Below, piece after piece: positions 28,858 through 42,300 of a DNA stretch of 64,000 nucleotides. Within the stretch, counting starts at the first letter, position 1, and each line of letters starts with the position of its first letter. The position numbers and the translations under genes were made by a program. The stretch is from Coprinus comatus (lineage: Eukaryota > Basidiomycota > Agaricomycetes > Agaricales > Agaricaceae): positions 620,001-684,000 of the forward strand of contig JAWPGT010000004.1 in assembly GCA_034638255.1 (NCBI GenBank). Direction: 5' to 3'. Below the pieces are notes generated by a model. That model did not search any database. It saw only the letters and a program-made list of their open reading frames with translations, and was not told the origin of the DNA.

Positions 28858-30255
28858 TCTCTTCATCTTCGGTCAACGCCGCTTTCACTGACCGAGTAGT
28901 GTATGTATTCAATATAATATATTGAGTGTGCGGTTCGAATTCGGTTGATCGTATTTCAAGATAATTTGAAATTTACTTGTTGTCTTGACCCAAAAATCAT
29001 TCCCCAGAAATTAGCACATTGATACTTTGATGAATATGAAAAAAAAAAAATGCCAAATTCCACGTGTATTAAAGTGTTTGAACACTCGAAAAACGGACGA
29101 AAAACGAACGGGGGAATCGTTTGCAATAGTGTGACCATGGTTGCAATCAAGGCTTGGTGTCTGTGGCATACGGTGTGCAGTGTGTGTGTGGCGGCTTATA
29201 GCATGCAACATCATGGAAAGTATCATATGATATTTTTTTTCCCACCATACTCGCGTATGTCTCAAACGCTACCGCTTAACGACAAGTAAAAAAATGCTAA
29301 TCAAAATCTATGTTTTTAAAATCTGGGGTATCAACTTTTTTTTCGAATAGCATGTAAAAAGGGTTATTAGGTTTACCGTTCAAACATATGATAATTATTC
29401 ATGTTATTTGCTAATGAGCGAGACAAGCCTGAGGTCGGTAGAGTCGGGTATACTTATGGCAATCAATATTCATCGATATCACAGGTCCCCCGGTGACTTA
29501 AAAATGCCAGTTGTTCGAGTCATTCGAAGCTCTCTGAAAGAGCTCGAACACGAACTTCGGGAATATGTGGAACACCATTTTCAATCATAACTATCCCGAG
29601 AATTCCAAGCAAACAACAAAAGGATCAGGAAAAGGAAAAGTTACGGAAAAAACATGTCCACATCTAAAAGGGGTCATTCCGAGAATGGAGCTGAGTTGAC
29701 CAGTGGTGGGCCGTAGCCCGTTAACCAATGAGCACAAAACGTACTTTAATAAACTAAGTACAAAGTAGCATTCATGTTTAAAGTTTAATGGCACATACAT
29801 ATACATAAGTAGTTCAAAATGAACCCACCCAATCACAAGCCTCAGCGCTCAAGAAACACATCTATCTATATAACATGAACACTCCGATTTCTCGCAAGTT
29901 GTGTGATAATTCACTCAACTCGCATGGGATTCCCTAAAACGGAAAACGCACCCTCTTTTTTTTTATGACCGTTTGACCGAACGGATACAGTTAACATGGA
30001 AAAACCCGTGTTTGACCAGCAGGGTCAAGAAATGGGAATTTTATTAGTCCACAACAACATAATCAATTCAATCCAGCGGTCAACCACAACCCCGCAATCC
30101 GAAATCCGCAATCGGAGCGTTATAACTTGTGTATACATACTGTATTAGCACAGTATTGTGTGATATTTGATAACAGATATACTGATACGGACACTGTTGT
30201 TTCCTTGTGTTACGTATTCTCCTAAGCACATGGTCTTCCTGTCTGCCGTATTATG

Positions 30256-30274
30256 GGTTAGGTTAGGTTAGGTT
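30256..30274 (+). repeat. Short GGTTA array
   Basis: Three full GGTTA units and a partial fourth. It is pentameric and too short to be a telomere tract (TTAGGG in most filamentous fungi). Confidence 0.6.
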
Positions 30275-31041
30275 TTAGTTTATGTCAAGTTTATGTTTAA
30301 CTGTATTCAACTTGTCAACGTTTGAACGAACGTTCATTCATATCGATAAGTATCTGCATCCGTCACGAACATTCACTAAACAAGAAAAACGGACAAGGCC
30401 GAAATGAAACGACCTCTCCGTTTTCGCAATTGCTTGAAGGAAGAGAGGTTTGAAATGCTCATATCAGACTCATATTCACACAAGAGTTGGTTTGTTGAAA
30501 AACGTGACATTTCATTGACCCCCCAGATAAAGCTAAAGAAAAACCCATTATCGAAAAAAGTTCGTAACTACTTTGGTAAAGAAGAGTTTGTTGAAACGAA
30601 TAATGTTACAAAATATACAATGACCGTCCAGGCATGGTCAACCTATAGTACAAGTTCGCAAGAACGAGAAGATGTTACATTTTCTTGAGCGTCGCAGAGC
30701 TTCCAATTAAAGGAAGCGTTCACGATTGCTGATATCCAAGCAATGGGTAGTTGAAGGCATGAATAGATCGCATTAGGATGGGGAATAGCACGGTGATGTA
30801 ATAATGTGGATAAGAATAAGGCGGGGTATCGTGATTAAGTCTCCCAAGCGAAGTAGTGAATTGCGAAGGATAGCATGAGGATGAAGGTATCATAGTTGCG
30901 AGTGCTATTATGTTGGTTGGCGAGGGTATGTTGGTATGCCGTGGGGTAACAAGTGCAAGTCGAGAGCAATAAGCGAACAGTAAGAATAATTGAAACCGAA
31001 AGTGACCCGTGCGATTTAGATTGCGATAGTATTCAAGCGCT

Positions 31042-32260
31042 TCATGAGGCGCGGAGTGTAGGGGGGAAGAGGAAGAGTCTCTTGCGGGGAAGGGGAACAT
31101 CGACTTCGACCTCGACGGTGGTTTCCTTTCCATCCACCATTTGGACCTCAGTACGCTTCTCCTTCTTTGACGGGAAAGGCATCATCTCGTATGTTTTAAA
31201 GCTATCCCAACTCCAAGAGCGAGCTAGAAGAAAAAATAAATAAATGTTGGAGACATGGCGAGTTATTCAACTCACTCTCAGGTTCGGGTTCGGGTACAAC
31301 TTGGCGAGATCGCCGTGACGATTTCGATTTCTTGGTGGCGGTGGACTTGTCATCTCCAGAATCGCTAGCTGACAGAGGGCTGCGAACACGAGGGGTAACA
31401 GAAGCACTAGAGCAGGTGCGGACTTTAAGCTTGACGTCAGGTACGAGAAGTCTTCCCTCAAGACCCGGAGGCAGGATAGATCTCTCTTTTCTGGGTTTGG
31501 ACTGAGAAGAGGGAGATGCAGCGCGCGAGTGTGTCGAGGCATTGGAAGAGGTTGACGAGGTCTTTGGTTTAGGAGCGTCGGGAGGAGCAGACTTGCACCC
31601 AGTCATGTAACGACCAGCCAGCATCATACCACTGTCGATATCCGGAAGACGCCTTGAGTTGCGGGGTTTAGCATCAGCGAATGTGATAGGGGCAGGTGGG
31701 GGAGCAGGGGGGAAGTTGTACATCTTGGCGAGGAGCGCAATTGAGGGTGATGCATACTCATAGACCTTGGGTACATCAGATTGTTCCTCTGCGGCTGAAC
31801 TTGCAGTGGAAAGAGACGAGTCCGAAGGAATGGATGAATCGGAGCTCTCGACCATAGAACCGGCGGAATCACGATCGTCCATACGTCTGCACTCTTCCGA
31901 GCAGTAGAGAGGAAGGGGAGACTGATCGATAACTGTGCGATAGCGGATGGGGACGACCTTTGTGGGTTGAAGCTGTTGAGGCTTGGGCGACCTGATAGTA
32001 CCATTGGGTTTCATACGACCAGTGCCTTGTACAAGTCCGCCTCTTGCGCGGTTTGCAACCTTGCGTTTTGAATCTTTCCTAGAAGCTAGAAGAGATGTCA
32101 GGATGTGGGGTGTGTGGAGGAGGTGGTTGTGGGGCTTACGAGAAGACTCGGGAGAGGGAGGGGGAGCAGTGGTCTTTGGCTGGGGAGGATAGACAGGGAC
32201 TTGGTAGCGCTTAGGCTCGATTTGCTTGTCGCATACGGGACACCAGGATTCGAGTTCCAT
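31042..32260 (-). CDS. Ecl1-type life-span regulatory factor
   Basis: Three exons (32140-32260, 31276-32085, 31042-31223; introns 54 and 52 nt) give 370 aa. The N-terminus MELESWCPVCDKQIEP provides a C-x2-C pair (C7, C10), and PLYCSEECRRMD provides C102 and C106; this paired-cysteine layout is that of the Ecl1 family (fission yeast Ecl1-3, extenders of chronological life span under starvation). The rest is Ser/Pro-rich and likely disordered. Splicing the third exon gives a C-terminus RSWSWDSFKTYEMMPFP followed by a basic/acidic tail, where simple read-through of the exon would end early. It is the only supported gene in a 27.5-kb stretch. The family call rests on few residues; zinc binding is inferred. 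Confidence 0.75.
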
Positions 32261-32300
32261 GGCAGTGGGAAGGATGGCAAACCTCTGCTTGTCCCTCCTC

Positions 32301-32308
32301 TACTTATA
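32301..32308 (-). promoter_or_regulatory. Possible TATA box of the Ecl1-like gene
   Basis: Minus strand reads TATAAGTA about 41 bases before the ATG, next to a short GT run. Reasonable position; not proven. Confidence 0.4.
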
Positions 32309-34981
32309 CACACACACCTCACTCGACCCCGTCAGATCCGGCTGTCCGCATCGGGAACACAAGATCTCCATCTCAGATCCCCCCATTCAACGAACCAGCT
32401 CGTCTTTCTACCCACCCCAGCCCGTTCCGATGGCCCGGCTTTCTCGTCCAACCGAGGCTCCGCGGTTCATCCCCACCCCTGCCTCTCTCTACCCGCCAGG
32501 ACGATTACCTCATCGGCAACTCCCGCCCAGTTTCCCCGTGGTCTCTCCGCCAGTCCCGCCCTCCAACGGCCCTTCCCAGAAAGTTCTCTCGATCGGCGAA
32601 ACTCTGGCAATTCTCGCGTACCTTGTCGTGTAGCTGCAGCTCTCATACTCGGAATCTATATCCAATCTCCCATGAGATTGTTTCACAGCATACTCTCTGA
32701 TGATTACTTTCGGCCTCTTAATTACTGGGCTGAGCCGGAATCACAGTTTAAGCTTCGTCTGTCCCAAGTATCACAATCATCAAACAACTCCCCATACAAG
32801 GGAACATGGGGTATCTATCAACGTGCATCCGTCCATCACGCTTACATCCGTTCAACGATCAACATGGCGGTGATATCGACCTATAATTTTGCAAACTCTC
32901 CATAGTATTGCCCACTCCGACAACATCGATACCTCAAATCCCATCTGTTCCATATATACTCGACACGGTGCCACCGCTCTCATACCAACAATGCTAATTA
33001 TCTTTCCATCCAATCAAGGCATAATTGAACTGCGCAACTACATCCTCCCCGGATGATCATCATCAACGCCTCCAAACTTGCTCAGATAATGCACTTTGCA
33101 TGATTTCATACCAATTGACTACGACCTCCATTGGCAACCTAATTACTCGACTCCCTAACTGCTATCCTCATGACCTACGCACCTAAGGGGTTTCATTCAC
33201 TCGCTTTATCGGCTCGCCGAGTTGATTAGCGGAGCGATATATAATATTACATATTTATCTGAGCGTTATTTCGCTATCGTTATCATACTATGATATTATA
33301 GCTAGTTCTTGCCTCTGTTCCTTGAATTTCGCAGTTGAGCGTTGAGCAACGAAGGATAATAACAACAATTCCAAAGAGACCAACCATAAATTTTGAAAGG
33401 AAAAAAAAACATCTTTTGATCCATTGAAAATGCCAACGGGTGAAATCAGTAAGAATATCAATCAGGTATCAATGATTTTCGAAGATTTGAAACTGTTTTA
33501 ATCGTACTAGTGTAGACTCATGATCAACAACAGAAACAGGTAACAGTTTCAAACTACTTACCTTGGCAAGTACTAATGATTCTCCTTCAAGTTCGTATAT
33601 ACATAGAAAAGGAAAAAGGAAGTTCCTTCAAGAAGTTGGTAGTGGTCATCTGAGGGTTGGGCAGTTCTGAGTTGATAGAGTCAACAGCATTTTTACTAGT
33701 ATCATCCATTATCGATTGATCATGGGTTGTTCATAACAGAATCATCCGAGTCATCTTGAATCATCCTTAAAAGCTGTAATGAAAGCTGTTGGAATACAGT
33801 GTCTCCTCCAGATTCGATTCAATCTTCTCTCGACAGGAAGCACTTCCCAACAAGTATCGTTTATTACATACAAGACTACCATTTTGCCGGGGTTGCATGG
33901 TTGATCACCTTGTGACTTAACTACTAACCAAGGCTAGACTGTAACTCAACTGGTGAGAATCACAAATCAGCGACTCCGGATTCCGTTTCAAGTTTTTTTT
34001 TGTGACTATTACATCCGCAGTGCACACGGTATGCTTACTACCCGTGAACGGTGTGATACACACATACAAGGATGAATCAGAGATGATACACGTAGTAAAT
34101 GTTATTGCATAGTTATATTTTCAATTCCCACTAACTATACATAATTACTCTTGAATAAGTAGCGAAATGTATGCGATTGGATAGGAAGTTGACGCGTTGA
34201 CTGGAGTAAGAAGGCTGTTACCGCCGTGACTTGCATCCGCATCGTTTTTTTGCCGATGCCCCGCACAAGGTGCCTAGAACTTTATGTATTAAGTATTACT
34301 TTACTTCTCTGGTCCGATGCTTACCCCACACTACTACCCCTCTGTGACTTTTTGTTTTCCAAACTGAAAATTGACTGTGCCACTTATTATTACCATCTCT
34401 CAACTCAACTCTTCTAGCAACACGAATTCTAAGATACATTATAGAATATGTATGATACCCGAGCTTTTCGGTCGGCGGTATAAACAAAGTATAAATCATT
34501 TGCACTTTTTAATGTCGTACTACTGCACTAGTATGTAGTACACAATATGATCTACCTACGTTGCCCGCTCGAGTCGCGCATTCCAATCTCCTAGTTACAT
34601 ACATATTACATACATATCTAGTACGAACTATATAGCATTGACATACCGTGCAGTGATTAAGTATACTGTCTTGTATTTCTGATATTGAATCCATAGTATC
34701 CATGCTAATATTAGAACAAGAGAGCAGTAAGTAGGACGACAATTATAAGTAGTACCCCAATTTCGGTGTCTACTTTCCGCCGCCGGATGCCGTTTTGGGT
34801 AAATTTAATGCATAATATGGCATGCCATTGCTAGCCACTTGTGGTGGTAAGTATGGCAATGAATCATGAATCAGGTGTGTACGAATCATTCTCGCATGGT
34901 CCTAAAAGGTCACCCGTTTCAACCTTCCCTTTCGCAACTGATTTAGTTTCGTAGTAAGTATGTAGTACTTACTGTATTGCG

Positions 34982-35011
34982 GTGTGAGGTATGCAGTGTG
35001 AGGTGTGAGGT
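34982..35011 (+). repeat. GTGTGAGGT short direct repeats
   Basis: Three copies of GTGTGAGGT, the last two overlapping by two bases, directly before a GGTAACC palindrome. Confidence 0.5.
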
Positions 35012-36015
35012 AACCTCATGACACGCCCACCCACTCATGCTTCAGGGTACCAATACTAGGTAGTAGGCATTAGTTGAGATGTAGAACGTAGAGAGAGCGC
35101 GCGTGAGTGGCACACACACGGTTTTGGAATTATGCCATGATGCATCTTTTAAAGGAAATCACTATATATTGATCACTGTGGTTTTCAGCCACAATATAAC
35201 CGGGTCAAGGATATATTGCTTACTAGAGTCTAAGTACTAGTAGTTAGTACTTTTAGTAGTAGTTTCATTCTTTCACCTTTTTTTCATTTCTCATGCGCCG
35301 TCCGGAAATGTAACCCATCATCGATGCATCATGGACAACCCATTCAAGCCAGTTCTCCATTTGCTTTATAATGATTCGGTTTGCGATGCTGAACGTTCAA
35401 ATCAACTTGACTTTATTATAAGTAGATAGATAGATATACAGATTGGCATAGATATGGACATGGACATTGACATCCGAAATCCGAAATCCCAATTTAAGTA
35501 TCGAGGTCTGTCAAAATGAATTTACCCCTGGGACAGTTTTGTCGTTGAAACGTTTACTACCACTACCACTACTAATTTTACAGTTGCACGTATTCATACA
35601 CACTGTACTTGACAGTACTTATGATAGACCAATACGAGTGATAGTGGGTAGACCTTAACTATGAGTATAGGTAGTAAAAGTAAGGGGGTAATCATATAGT
35701 TCCACGGTGACCGCGCTACCATTATAAACCACTCTCCAACTCCGAAAATTGGAATTGCACTTAAGTTTACATGTTACAAAAGGCCTATCTAGTACCGGGC
35801 GTCAGGCTTCAGGCGTTTGTTTGATTTTTGTTTAGACTTTGACAAATGATTTTAGGGGTATATATAAAGTGTGTAATGTGTAATAGAACAGACTCGGGGA
35901 GCAGGTGAACTGTATACATTGAGTTTCCCCCATACTCACTAGCTGGGTAACTGCTGTGTGTGGCCGCTTTTTAATCTCAAGTTAATGGTGACCGCGGGAA
36001 TTCTGGAGTATTTAG

Positions 36016-36340
36016 TGTGAGTGTGAGTGTGAGAATGAGAAATAGTGAGAGAGAGATCTAGAGTGAGCGGATGAGTGAAGAGAAGGTTGATCTAGGTCAG
36101 AACGAATGAACGTTTTAGCGAATGAGAAAAAGAAGTAAAGGAATATTGTGCCATGTGCATGAGCTCTCGGGTTCTGGAATTTTCAGTGGAGATTCTGGAT
36201 TCACAGGGGTTCGGTTATTAATATATGCATAGTTGGACGTGGGATTTTTTAGAAGAAGAAGAAGAAGGGGAAAAAACCTAGAACCTTACTCTTCGGTGAC
36301 ATAGAACTCTCTCTCTCTCTCTCTCTGAACTTTTTTTTTT
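36016..36340. repeat. Microsatellite cluster
   Basis: Within ~325 bp: GTGTGA repeats (36016-36033), a GAA run (36251-36267), (CT)10 (36307-36326) and a 10-T run (36331-36340). Confidence 0.7.
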
Positions 36341-39300
36341 GGAAAATGTCGGGAGTTAAGTGTACTAGTACATATCCGCGCTTTTTTTGCGGGAATACCA
36401 AAAACGGATGTACATCTGTGTGTATATGCGTATAAATGAGTATCATGTAATAAGCAGTCGAGACATAGTTAAGACTGAGTGCTGGAAATCTCAAGGCTCT
36501 GAGTTCCGAGTTGGGTCCGAGGAACCACTGATGCAATAAATAAAAATTGTTAGTACCTTCCGTACCCCAGAACCAACTATGTAGTGAGAATTGAGATGGG
36601 GGTGGTTAGTTGGTCAGTGGTCAATCAAATCCCCGAAATATCAATAATTACCCACTTAATGTTACATCGTGCGGAAGAGGAGTTCGGTACAGTCATATCC
36701 GTTACTGCCCCTCGATTCGGAGGAATGGATAAAGTTGACGATCGACACGCAACTTTTTTGAACTTCTTTTACGAACCAGCCCAGACTTCTGGGGATGGGG
36801 GGAGAAAGGAAAAGCATGGCATGGCAGGTGGTCGATATGGGGGGTGGGGGGTGTTTTGTGACGGCACTTACTTTTCTCAACTCATGCCCAATTGAAGTTT
36901 CAGCTTCAGACTTCGAAAGAAGTAGGGATCTTGGATTAAAGGGTTGTTACTGAGAGAAATAAGAAGCACTACTTTCATCGGTACTTGATGTTATTTTTAA
37001 AACACTCATGAATGGTGAGATGAAACCGGAGTGGCCGGAAGAGTACTCCGAAGCGCATAGTTACAAAATAGTTAGTGCTTTTGATTGAGTTGGGATGAGG
37101 GCTTAAAACCGATCTACGCAATGTGTGCGCGGAGTACCCATTAGCATTGTTTTTACCCTTCGGTAAGGGGCTTGGCGGATGAAGTGTTCTGAAATACTGA
37201 GTTATTGAGCACTATTGCGTAGGATAGGATTTCGGGAAGTACGGTGGTTCGATCTTCGTCGGGCTGACCTGGTTCGAAATATGAAACCAATACATAAATT
37301 AACTTCTACTTGATCCAACTGTGGGCTGACTTTATTTTTTCCCGAGGGTGGTGAGGATGTCCGTGCGATCATCGATGTGGCGAGCTGAATAGGAGATCTA
37401 CTTTCAATGCGTATAGGCGCGATGACGACTCCCTAATCAAAAACGTGATTGAGTGGAATTGCCATAGGAGGGGCATATGATGTATTTTCGGAACATGCAA
37501 AAGCACTGTGGTCATTGGTCATGCCAACTGAGAAGCGTGGTGTTTGTATTCAGCAGTCCATCTACATACTTTGCTGTCAAGTGGATACTTACCACAAGGC
37601 TCTGTGTAGTGATCATCGAGACGCATGCTTCTATCAGTTCTTTATCTTGATGTCAAGAGCACACTGGGGTAATAGAGATTTTACAATGGACACCTAGGGG
37701 CCTGAAGGTGATGATTGTGCAGTTCAGATTCTAGTTGCCATGGTGTCTCTGAGCTGATCGTTACTGGGCCACGAGAGAAAAAGGTACGGGACCGCTCGCT
37801 GGTCTGAATGCTATTCACAAGAATGCACTTCACTCCAAGGGTTGTATGAGTTGTATGTAAGAACAGTATGGCAAGACTACCCCTGTGATTTCAGATGTTT
37901 TACCTTATGGATGCAAATGGCAACTATAATCACAAAAGATCGATCATGTACGGCCGTCCGAGATCACTTCAGGCCTCCGATCCCAGGCTACAAAGCTTCA
38001 CCGGTATCATTGCCACCGGCGTCTCAATATCCGGTTTCAACCCTCACAACAACCCTGTATGAGGACTCTCTGTCTCAAACACAAAAATTTTCGGTTGCTG
38101 TAGCTTCGGCAGCTTTCCATCGCTCTGTCGCCGGGTATATGCACCATCTGAGGCACATGTATCGAAAAGATTATATGTGTTGGTCGCGACGAAAATAAAC
38201 TTATCAAGACTCTGTATACTTATCCTCCTCAGGTTCCGCACAAACGGGTGGCTGCAATAATAATTACCCTGGGTATTGGGCTACGGGATCCACATGTGGT
38301 TTGTGGTGCGGTGCCTGCACATGGAACTCTTTGAATGCCCGCCGAAGACCGAATCTTAACTTGTTTTTACACGTTCGTTGGTGGGCCCCCAATCCCACAG
38401 GGCAACGTTGATACTTACGATAGTATGTGTGTTTCTTTCATCTCCATCAATTCCTCAGAAACTGAGCCTATTGCTCAACAAACTGATCAGGAAGGAAGAT
38501 TCTAAATTGCACGCATATATGGACCGTTGATAACCTACAAATTAATAACTTGGGGATATATTCTGATATATTGTCCGGATCTATGTCAGTGGTTATCTCG
38601 GTCGAGCCACTTATAATCTATGGGGATTGAGAATGACAGGCTTCCTCTACCTAGTATCTCGCAACTGGTTTTCAACATGAAAGAAGGAACCTCTAAAACA
38701 TACCAGTGATGTGGACTCGGTACTCAACTTCTCGAGCTATTGTTGGTCCAGAATATTTCGAGATTTACCGGTTTGTTTCGATTTTTTTTTACCCAATCGG
38801 GTTTGTCAACGCCGGTAATTTCTAATATTCCCCAAGAAGCATACATCTACCGAAATTACAGTTACATGCCGGAAAAAACTTGGCGAGCGTTCAAAGTTCG
38901 TGGAACAAGCGTTGCTTCTTTCCCTCACTGTCGTCATCCGACTCGGAATCAACCATGATGTATCCTGGTGGAAGTTCCTACCAAGCCAACCTGTCCATCT
39001 AGTCTGCAATGAGTACCAACGGTTGTGTATCATGCGGAACATTATCGATAAAGTCTATTTTCTGAGAACGTTCCTCATATGCGTCTTGGCAGCACATTGG
39101 TTGAAGACCGGGCGTCTGGTCCTGCACCTGTTCTGACTCACTACTCAAATTAGGGTCACTTTTGAATCACAAGGTGAAATGTCATTAATTCATTACTTAT
39201 TCCAGTTTTGATCTATCCTTACATACGGTGTATTGGTATATGAAACTTCAACAGTGACTTGCGAAATTATTGCGTGGCTACTATGCCCCGAGAATACTAC

Positions 39301-42300
39301 AGTCCGGTATTTCCCCTTCGCCGAAAAAAAATTCAATTCGAAAAGTCCTGGCGAAAAGAGGGCAATATTCCAACCTTCAACCGTATAATCATCACTGTTC
39401 AGGGATTGTTCGTCAATTACCATGTGTTTGGAGACTGTTTGAGATTGAACGTTTGAACCTTGGTCCGCCTGGACGTTTTCTTATGTGCGTCATTTACTCG
39501 AGGCTTGCCGTACCCAGTTTGGAAGGGTTGCTGTTTATCAGGAAGATGTATATAGTAAGTACGTACAATGTTCAAGTCCTTCACCCGACTCATTCACAAA
39601 CGATAGCCAGTCGTAATATCTGTACCAGCCGCCGATGCAGACTCAAATACTGCTGCTTCTACAGGAACAATACCAACTTTCAAATTCGCAAGATTGATGG
39701 TAGTCTATTATCATCAGGAGACTGGAGCACTTGTAGTAAATATTGTATCGATTGAGGTGTTGGAATTGTGTACTAGGTATGTTGCAAAAATAACGCTTAA
39801 CATAAAACTGCTTTAAAAGTTCACGTTTGAATGATAACTTACATAGATAAATTGGAGGGCCACGGGTATAACGGATATTGGAACAATCACCGACGCACTA
39901 AAATATTGCGCTTTACTTAGCGACCAATTCAGCTAAATACTTGGGTCATCCACAAGGGCCACCCTATTCAGTACCCCATATACACTATAAGAATCAAGTT
40001 ACGCGACTTTTGATGCTCTCGGGTGTCAATCAATGACGCGGTCGGTCATATCATTTGGGATTACCAATACATAAGTATACCGCTTATTTTTTTTAGTGAC
40101 ACTATTTTTGTGTACTAGTGGGAGCGGTGCCAAATGTGGGGAGAAACTCGGAGAGGTATTGTGGCTCTTAAAGGACCTTGTGATTTCATACCGTCAAACC
40201 CTGCGAGGGGCTAATCAAGTATCATAAAGTTCTCTTAATTGATTAAGGATCAGTTTTTTCTCATCTGTTTTATCAATAAAATTAGCCACCCGCGGACCGC
40301 CAGACAAGTTAAAACATGGAGTTTAGGAGCATCAACTTACGACAACTTGAAGTTGAGTGTTTGATTAGTACTTCAGTGATAATCATTAATGATAGTAAGT
40401 CAAAGTATCATCACATTAAGTAATTAGGCGATTGATTGTCAGTCAGCTCATGAGCTGGCAATACACTGGTGATATGAACTCTCCGGTCACTAAGGTGATG
40501 TCGATGATCATGGACACGCTTTCCCAGCAATTTCTGACTTTGGGATGCTTGTGCCTCGTCCGGAAAGTGCCACCACTGGCTCAAGACTGGCATCACTACC
40601 CGCAGGGATGATCAACGCGTATAGCAATCGCTAGGATTGAAACTTCTTTCGGTTCGTTTTCGACAAGAATAGTCCTAGTAGTCATCTGCGGCTTCTACTG
40701 GCAGGTTTTCCGTTTTCTTTCCGTGAAGCTCGCGAGCCTTATTTTATTGGAATATTTAGGGTATCCCAAAAACCCGTCCAGAACGGGGGAGATTTTCCTA
40801 GAGCCCCCAGCCTTGACAGTGATTCTCGGATATTTGCGCAGTAAATGTGCAATATGGATCATGGTGTGGATAATTTCTGGCGAATTAGTAAGGTTAATGT
40901 GCCGAGGTTTACATATTGAATAAGATCGGAAATAATGCACTAATAAGTTCCTTTAGGTCTTGTAGAGGTTGCGTTGAGGGTACTGTAGTTTGTCAGGGCT
41001 TTTTGAGCTCAAAGGAAGAATTGCGGCTCAGAATAACCGCTTTTTCCCAGCAAAGGCGGCAACTGGCCCAAACTTTGATTAGTTATGTAACGAAGTTCCG
41101 GCGAAAGGTTGATAGGAGAACGCAAGCCACCAATACTCACGGTATGAGTATCCCATAGGCCATGGATTGACCTAAATATGAAGTAGAAAATTGAACATCC
41201 CGCCGGCCATCATACAAGGGACATAATGATCCAAGAAAGTTGGAATATTCTTCTTTCAGCCTCGTGCAAATCTACTGTAAACCTCGAAGAGAATCCTTTT
41301 CGTTGATGCTATTATACTATATCTAGGGTTAGTATTTGTTTGTTTGCAGGCATGCTATCCTGTATGTTGAGGAAGTTGACTTCCATGAAATGGAGATAAC
41401 GGGTCAGCTTTATCCCAAGCATGTGTAAAACACATGAATCTTCTCATGAAACGGCTGCTAGTAGTTGCTTTAAGGTTTTATCTCTGTCGTAAACGTTTCC
41501 GACGATTGACCGAAACCATATTATACATGTGCTCGACGGAAGAGATTGAAGAAAATGGTACTCTCTAACCACGCCTTATATGCATGAACCTAACCATTCC
41601 AAAATTCAGAGTGAGAAACCTCAGTAACCTCTTTGCGAGGCATAGCCTCAATGGCAAAGGATCGTAAACCAACTACTTGGTCGGAGAACTTCCATTGGAG
41701 TAGTTAACAAAATAGTACAAATCATCCCGCGCCATTCGCCATCCAATCGCCGTCAGGACATTGAAGCTACGAGCGCTCCGCGGCACTGAAACGTTGCTGT
41801 AGCACTTAATAGACCCCTTTGATCCCACCACTACTATCGTTAAAGTGGGTCATTACCCACTTTAGGATGAATATGAGGTACTGGCCCACGAATGCAATGG
41901 GTCGATGCCGCCGTCAGAAAGTAACATGGACGTGCGCTCTAATATATTATATAATACTATTGTGTAGCCAGCAATCAGCACGCTTGCATGTTTACGGATA
42001 TTGAACCGCCGGCCCGCCAGGCTACTAGCAGAAGCCAATAATAATCCGTCAATCAGCTTCAGTCCATCACGGATGTCTCACCATATGATTATGGATAAAA
42101 ATATCATGGTTGAATTCATCGGGATTGTGAGCTCGGCATTGTCCGTCCGTTTGTGCATTTATATCTGACCTCTATTATAAATGGGACCATATGGGTGTAT
42201 GTGTGTCACGGAAAGAGTTGACACTGGGTTGACAGGCCGACGAAGGTGATCGGTGATGAACAGTTTTCCGCGTAAGAAAGGATGATGTGTAAAGGTTAAT

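Larger units (their letters stand above)
19212..31041. other. Gene-poor stretch, left part of the desert
   Basis: Nearly 12 kb with no gene I can support. ORFs are short, mostly with non-ATG starts and no family resemblance. Local structure: overlapping short ORFs at 19.72-20.48 kb that might be a decayed gene, a GC-rich inverted-repeat patch near 22.6 kb, a C-rich tract at 28.83 kb and a short GGTTA array at 30.26 kb. No tRNA, LTR pair or transposase fragment was recognised by eye; old diverged repeats cannot be excluded. Confidence 0.5.

Noticed and set aside
30256..30274. Telomere-like GGTTA repeats
   Set aside because: Only 19 bases, pentameric unit and internal; no sign of a chromosome end.
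32105..32905. Plus-strand 266-codon ORF overlapping the Ecl1-like gene
   Set aside because: It is antisense to the Ecl1-like first exon and its C-rich leader, lacks family resemblance and has a composition explained by the opposite strand.
37440..40940. Several short ORFs at 37-41 kb as a possible gene or transposon remnant
   Set aside because: They lie in different frames on both strands, lack splice continuity and match no family I recognise.
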